From the NCBI GenBank assembly GCA_003112755.1, contig BFBT01000001.1, positions 3,038,001 to 3,102,000 on the forward strand: DNA of 64,000 nucleotides. Direction: 5' to 3'. Each line of letters begins with the position of its first letter. The first letter of the stretch is position 1. This DNA is from Lawsonibacter asaccharolyticus (GTDB lineage: Bacteria > Bacillota > Clostridia > Oscillospirales > Oscillospiraceae). Under the pieces are notes generated by a model. That model was not told the origin of the DNA and did not search any database. It was given only the letters and a program-made list of their open reading frames with translations. Below, in pieces: positions 61,122 through 64,000 of this stretch. A program made the translations under genes and the position numbers.

Positions 61122-62606
61122 TCAGAGCAGACACCGAAACGGCTGGACCAGGAGCGATGTGATGGGATAAAGTGCATGCTTCCAGTCTCCGTTATCCCAG
61201 GGGGTCACCCCTTCCTTCTCCACATAGGTCTCCAGTCCGGACACCAGCAGAGAATCCTCCTCCATTTCCGCTAGGTAATGTTCCAAGACCGCATTAAATT
61301 CCTCCCCATGGATCACGAACATCACTTCCGTATCCACATAGGTGCTGCGCATATCCAGATTGTAGGAGCCTACCGCCGCGAGGTCCTGGTCAATGAGCAG
61401 GGACTTTCCGTGGGAGGAGTAATCCCCGTACCACTCCCATACCTGAGCACCGGTATCCAGCACCCGAGCCTTATTGCGGTAATAGTCGGAAGAGGCCATA
61501 AAATTGTCCCCTACTCCCATGGAGTTGATCTGAACGGAGAAGGGCACCCCGCGCCCAGCCACCCGTGAAAGTCCGTCATACATCGACTGATCACATACTG
61601 CGTAGGGTGTTTGGAGGTAGACTCTCTCCTCAGCACCCTCCATCAGCTGCTGCAGCTGCCACCATACCAGAGGTTCTTTTGCCAAAATATTGATCGGGTT
61701 ATGGATAAAAGTCACAGCTTTTAATGGGACCGTGGCCTCTATGTAATCTGTATTCTGTTTGCTCAAAAGCTCCGGATGAGCCTCCCTCCATGTGCTGTGC
61801 CGCATATGGAGGGCTTCTGTCTCCAGAAGTACGCTCTTTCGATAGAAAAATGGTGCGGACTCCAGCCAGGTTTTGCTGTGGCTGTCAGACCAAACCATCT
61901 GAAAGTACTGCTCCACCTGATGGAGTACGCTCTCACCGCTGTCAGCCGTCCCTGCGGCAGAATTATAGAACAGAATATCCAGGTCATGACTCTTTTCCGG
62001 GTCCGGGACATAGTCCCCTAAAAACTTATCAAACGTGTTTCGTCCGCCTGCCAGCAGCAGCCGGTCATCTGAGAGAATATATTTGTCATGGAGCCTGCCG
62101 TTAAAGGTCCAGGGCATGAGCGGATTGGGCGTATTATAGAAACGGATCTCAATATTGGGATGTGCGCCCAGGGCATAAAACACCGGCGAGGAGGCCATGC
62201 TGACCAGGCCGTTCATCCCATCCGTGAGGACCTGGACCTGGACCCCGCGCTCCGCTGCCGCCAGGAGGGCCGCTGCCACATCCCTGCCGCTCTCACAATC
62301 CCGGATATCAAAATTGGTGAAAATCAGCCGCTTCTGCGCCTCTTCAATCATGCGGATCCGGATCTCCAGTGCGGCAACATTGTCATCTATCAGGGCTGCA
62401 CGATCCACGCTTCCAGTCCCATAAAATCCACTTTTGTCAAATCCTCTCTGAAATTCTTTTGACACTCCCGGCTGGAACAGAAATGGGAGCCACATTCCCA
62501 GGAGCAGATAGACCGCATAACACAGAAAAACCACTGGCAGAATCCGCAGTATAAGGTGTACATGCCGGCCACCAGCTCCCCCTGCTTTGATAAATAAATG
62601 TTTCAT
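61122..62606 (-). CDS. Phospholipase D / cardiolipin synthase-like protein
   Basis: The 494-aa protein has an N-terminal membrane helix (ILPVVFLCYAVYLLLGMW) and two HKD motifs: HDKYILSDDRLLLAGGRN and HGKSLLIDQDLAAVGSYNL. Both catalytic His-Lys-Asp sets are complete. Most likely it is a membrane-anchored phosphatidyltransferase or phosphodiesterase; true cardiolipin synthesis is not shown. Confidence 0.87.
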   Translation of the reverse strand: MKHLFIKAGGAGGRHVHLILRILPVVFLCYAVYLLLGMWLPFLFQPGVSKEFQRGFDKSGFYGTGSVDRAALIDDNVAALEIRIRMIEEAQKRLIFTNFDIRDCESGRDVAAALLAAAERGVQVQVLTDGMNGLVSMASSPVFYALGAHPNIEIRFYNTPNPLMPWTFNGRLHDKYILSDDRLLLAGGRNTFDKFLGDYVPDPEKSHDLDILFYNSAAGTADSGESVLHQVEQYFQMVWSDSHSKTWLESAPFFYRKSVLLETEALHMRHSTWREAHPELLSKQNTDYIEATVPLKAVTFIHNPINILAKEPLVWWQLQQLMEGAEERVYLQTPYAVCDQSMYDGLSRVAGRGVPFSVQINSMGVGDNFMASSDYYRNKARVLDTGAQVWEWYGDYSSHGKSLLIDQDLAAVGSYNLDMRSTYVDTEVMFVIHGEEFNAVLEHYLAEMEEDSLLVSGLETYVEKEGVTPWDNGDWKHALYPITSLLVQPFRCLL

Positions 62607-62668
62607 CTTATCTGTAAACCTCCGGGCTTTGTTATGAGAGCAGACGCTTTCATTCTCTATTTTTCATT

Positions 62669-62697
62669 ATTATAGAACGAAACGACTTTTTTCTCAA
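62669..62697 (-). promoter_or_regulatory. Promoter of the phospholipase-D-like gene
   Basis: On the minus strand TTGAGA (62692-62697), 17-bp spacer, TATAAT (62669-62674). Confidence 0.75.
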
Positions 62698-62789
62698 GGG
62701 GATATGATCGGAACCCACACAGGCTTTCGATCGCACTGTCCCTCAGAAGCAGACGGCGGACCGTCTGCCCCCTGCTGGCCTCCAATGAG

Positions 62790-62826
62790 CTGACAGCCGG
62801 GTATTCTCTATCAGAATACCCGGCTG
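62790..62826 (-). terminator. Hairpin after tyrS
   Basis: CAGCCGGGTATTC pairs with GAATACCCGGCTG around a 7-nt loop; no long T-run, so termination is likely but not certain. Confidence 0.6.
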
Positions 62827-62837
62827 CCTCTGACTTT

Positions 62838-64000
62838 TCACATCTTTACGCGGTGGAACACCTTTTTTCCTTTTTTGAGCATCAGGCCGTCGCCTGCCAT
62901 CTGGTCGGCAGTGTAGGATGCGGCCACGTCGGTGACCTTCTCCCCGTCCACCTCCACGCCGCCCTGTTCCACCAGGCGGCGGGCCTCCTTCTTGGAGGGA
63001 GCCAGCTTGCACTTCATCATCAGGTCCAGGATGCCGATGGAGCCGCCGGCCAAGTCCTCCTGGGACAGCTGGGTGGCCGGGACATTGCTCATGTCTCCGC
63101 CGCCCACAAAGAGGGCCTTGGCGGCCTCCTGGGCCTTCTCAGCCTCCTCCTTGCCGTGGACCAGAGCGGTCAGCTCATAGGCCAGGATCTCCTTGGCGGT
63201 GTTCAGCTGGCTGCCCTCCCACTTGTCCATCTCGTCGATCTGCTCCAGAGGCAGGAACGTGAGCATGCGCAGGCACTTGAGCACGTCGCCGTCGCCTACG
63301 TTGCGCCAGTACTGATAGAACTCATAGGGGCTGGTCTTGCTGGGGTCCAGCCACACCGCGCCCTTGGCTGTCTTGCCCATCTTCTTGCCCTCGGAGTTGA
63401 GCAGCAGGGTGATGGTCATGGCGTGGGCGTCCTTGCCCAGCTTTCTCCGGATCAGCTCAGTGCCGCCCAGCATGTTGGACCACTGATCGTCGCCGCCGAA
63501 CTGCATGTTGCATCCGTAGTGCTGGAACAGGTAGTAGAAGTCGTAGGACTGCATGATCATATAGTTGAACTCCAGGAAGGAGAGTCCCTTCTCCATCCGC
63601 TGCTCATAGCACTTGGCCCGAAGCATGTTGTTCACCGAGAAGCAGGCTCCCACATCCCGCAGCAGCTCGATATAGTTCAGTTTCAGTAGCCAGTCGGCGT
63701 TGTTCACCATCTGGGCCTTGCCCTCACCAAACTCGATGAACCGCTCCATCTGCTTTTTGAAGCAGTCGCAGTTGTGCTGGATGGTCTCCGGGGTCATCAT
63801 GTTCCGCATGTCGGTGCGGCCGGAGGGGTCCCCAATATAGCCGGTGCCGCCGCCGATGAGTGCGATGGGCCGGTTGCCCGCCATCTGGAGGCGCTTCATC
63901 AGGCACAGGGCCATGAAGTGGCCCACATGGAGGGAGTCGGCAGTGGGGTCAAAGCCGATGTAGAACACCGCCTTCCCCTCATTCACCATCTTGGAGATCT
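62838..64000 (-). CDS. tyrS: Tyrosyl-tRNA synthetase (5' end outside window)
   Basis: At least 387 codons are visible. The class I HIGH motif appears as LHVGH, with YIGFDPTADS before it; MQFGGDDQWSN binds tyrosine, and KMGKT is the KMSKS equivalent. A C-terminal S4 RNA-binding domain (SKKEARRLVEQGGVEVDG) closes the protein. The frame stays open to base 64000 (residues ISK precede the first Met), so about 20-25 N-terminal residues are missing. Confidence 0.96.
   Translation of the reverse strand, partial: ISKMVNEGKAVFYIGFDPTADSLHVGHFMALCLMKRLQMAGNRPIALIGGGTGYIGDPSGRTDMRNMMTPETIQHNCDCFKKQMERFIEFGEGKAQMVNNADWLLKLNYIELLRDVGACFSVNNMLRAKCYEQRMEKGLSFLEFNYMIMQSYDFYYLFQHYGCNMQFGGDDQWSNMLGGTELIRRKLGKDAHAMTITLLLNSEGKKMGKTAKGAVWLDPSKTSPYEFYQYWRNVGDGDVLKCLRMLTFLPLEQIDEMDKWEGSQLNTAKEILAYELTALVHGKEEAEKAQEAAKALFVGGGDMSNVPATQLSQEDLAGGSIGILDLMMKCKLAPSKKEARRLVEQGGVEVDGEKVTDVAASYTADQMAGDGLMLKKGKKVFHRVKM

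Noticed and set aside
1..64000. tRNA, rRNA or tmRNA genes, including a tRNA as the element's insertion site
   Set aside because: No cloverleaf or rRNA sequence was recognised by eye; the insertion site is clearly inside cotJC.

Overview
The window comes from a GC-rich, endospore-forming member of the Clostridia. By inference it is most like the Oscillospiraceae (Flavonifractor/Lawsonibacter-type gut anaerobes). The reasons are a sipL-spoIVA-cwlD sporulation cluster, cotJ spore-coat genes, a PPi-type phosphofructokinase, a class II aldolase and an anaerobic-type cobalamin operon. No rRNA or tRNA gene was seen.

Layout. 1-5423 (+): sipL (5' end outside the window), spoIVA behind a good sigma-E promoter, cwlD and radA. 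5430-8277: a small Cys-rich ORF, a XerD-like recombinase, an MmcQ/YjbR protein, an SdpI-family membrane protein and a CHAP-like/amidase_6 protein. 8423-10784: fba and pfp, divergent, with interleaved promoters. 10848-19844: an alpha/beta hydrolase, an AI-2E-type transporter, purB, an aspartate aminotransferase, leuB-leuD-leuC and a Crp/Fnr regulator. 19884-22544: a giant Sel1-repeat protein. 22569-30731 (-): a nine-gene cobalamin operon, in transcription order cbiA-cobT-cobU-cobS-short cobU-cobC-cbiB-cobD-cobQ, that makes and attaches the upper and lower parts of B12. 30980-31871 (+): a fused cotJA-cotJB and the 5' part of cotJC.

The central result: cotJC (Mn-catalase-like spore-coat protein) is split. 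Its first 134 codons lie at 31446-31847 and its last 74 codons at 58624-58845, in the same frame. Between them sits a 26.8-kb mobile element (about 31856-58631). The two junctions share 8 bp. Joining the element ends rebuilds a typical serine-integrase attP: two 22-bp imperfect inverted arms (19/22 identical) around a central GA. Excision would restore a 208-codon cotJC exactly. The element carries a large serine recombinase (46696-48252) and so resembles the skin-type elements that interrupt sporulation genes, but its cargo is a complete type I-E CRISPR-Cas system.

Element contents from left to right: a Gly/Ala-rich membrane protein, a YkgJ-like Cys-cluster protein and a membrane protein of unknown function with a WYL regulator; an XRE regulator; an IS200/IS605-type tnpA; a second XRE/zinc-ribbon protein; an IS110 transposase with a non-coding end that may hold a bridge RNA; a resolvase/invertase; a MntA-HepT toxin-antitoxin pair; DUF3846, class-II glutamine amidotransferase and amidoligase genes; two tiny ORFs; an excisionase-like protein; a 715-aa unknown protein; a MobC-like protein and a short relaxase; the large serine recombinase; then cas2-cas1, a 28-repeat CRISPR array, and cas6e-cas5e-cas7e-cse2-cse1-cas3, all on the minus strand. 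The array lies between cas6e and cas1, an unusual order, with its leader on the cas6e side.

58878-64000 returns to chromosome: a DUF362/ferredoxin protein, an EamA transporter, a phospholipase-D-family protein and tyrS (its 5' end runs off the window).
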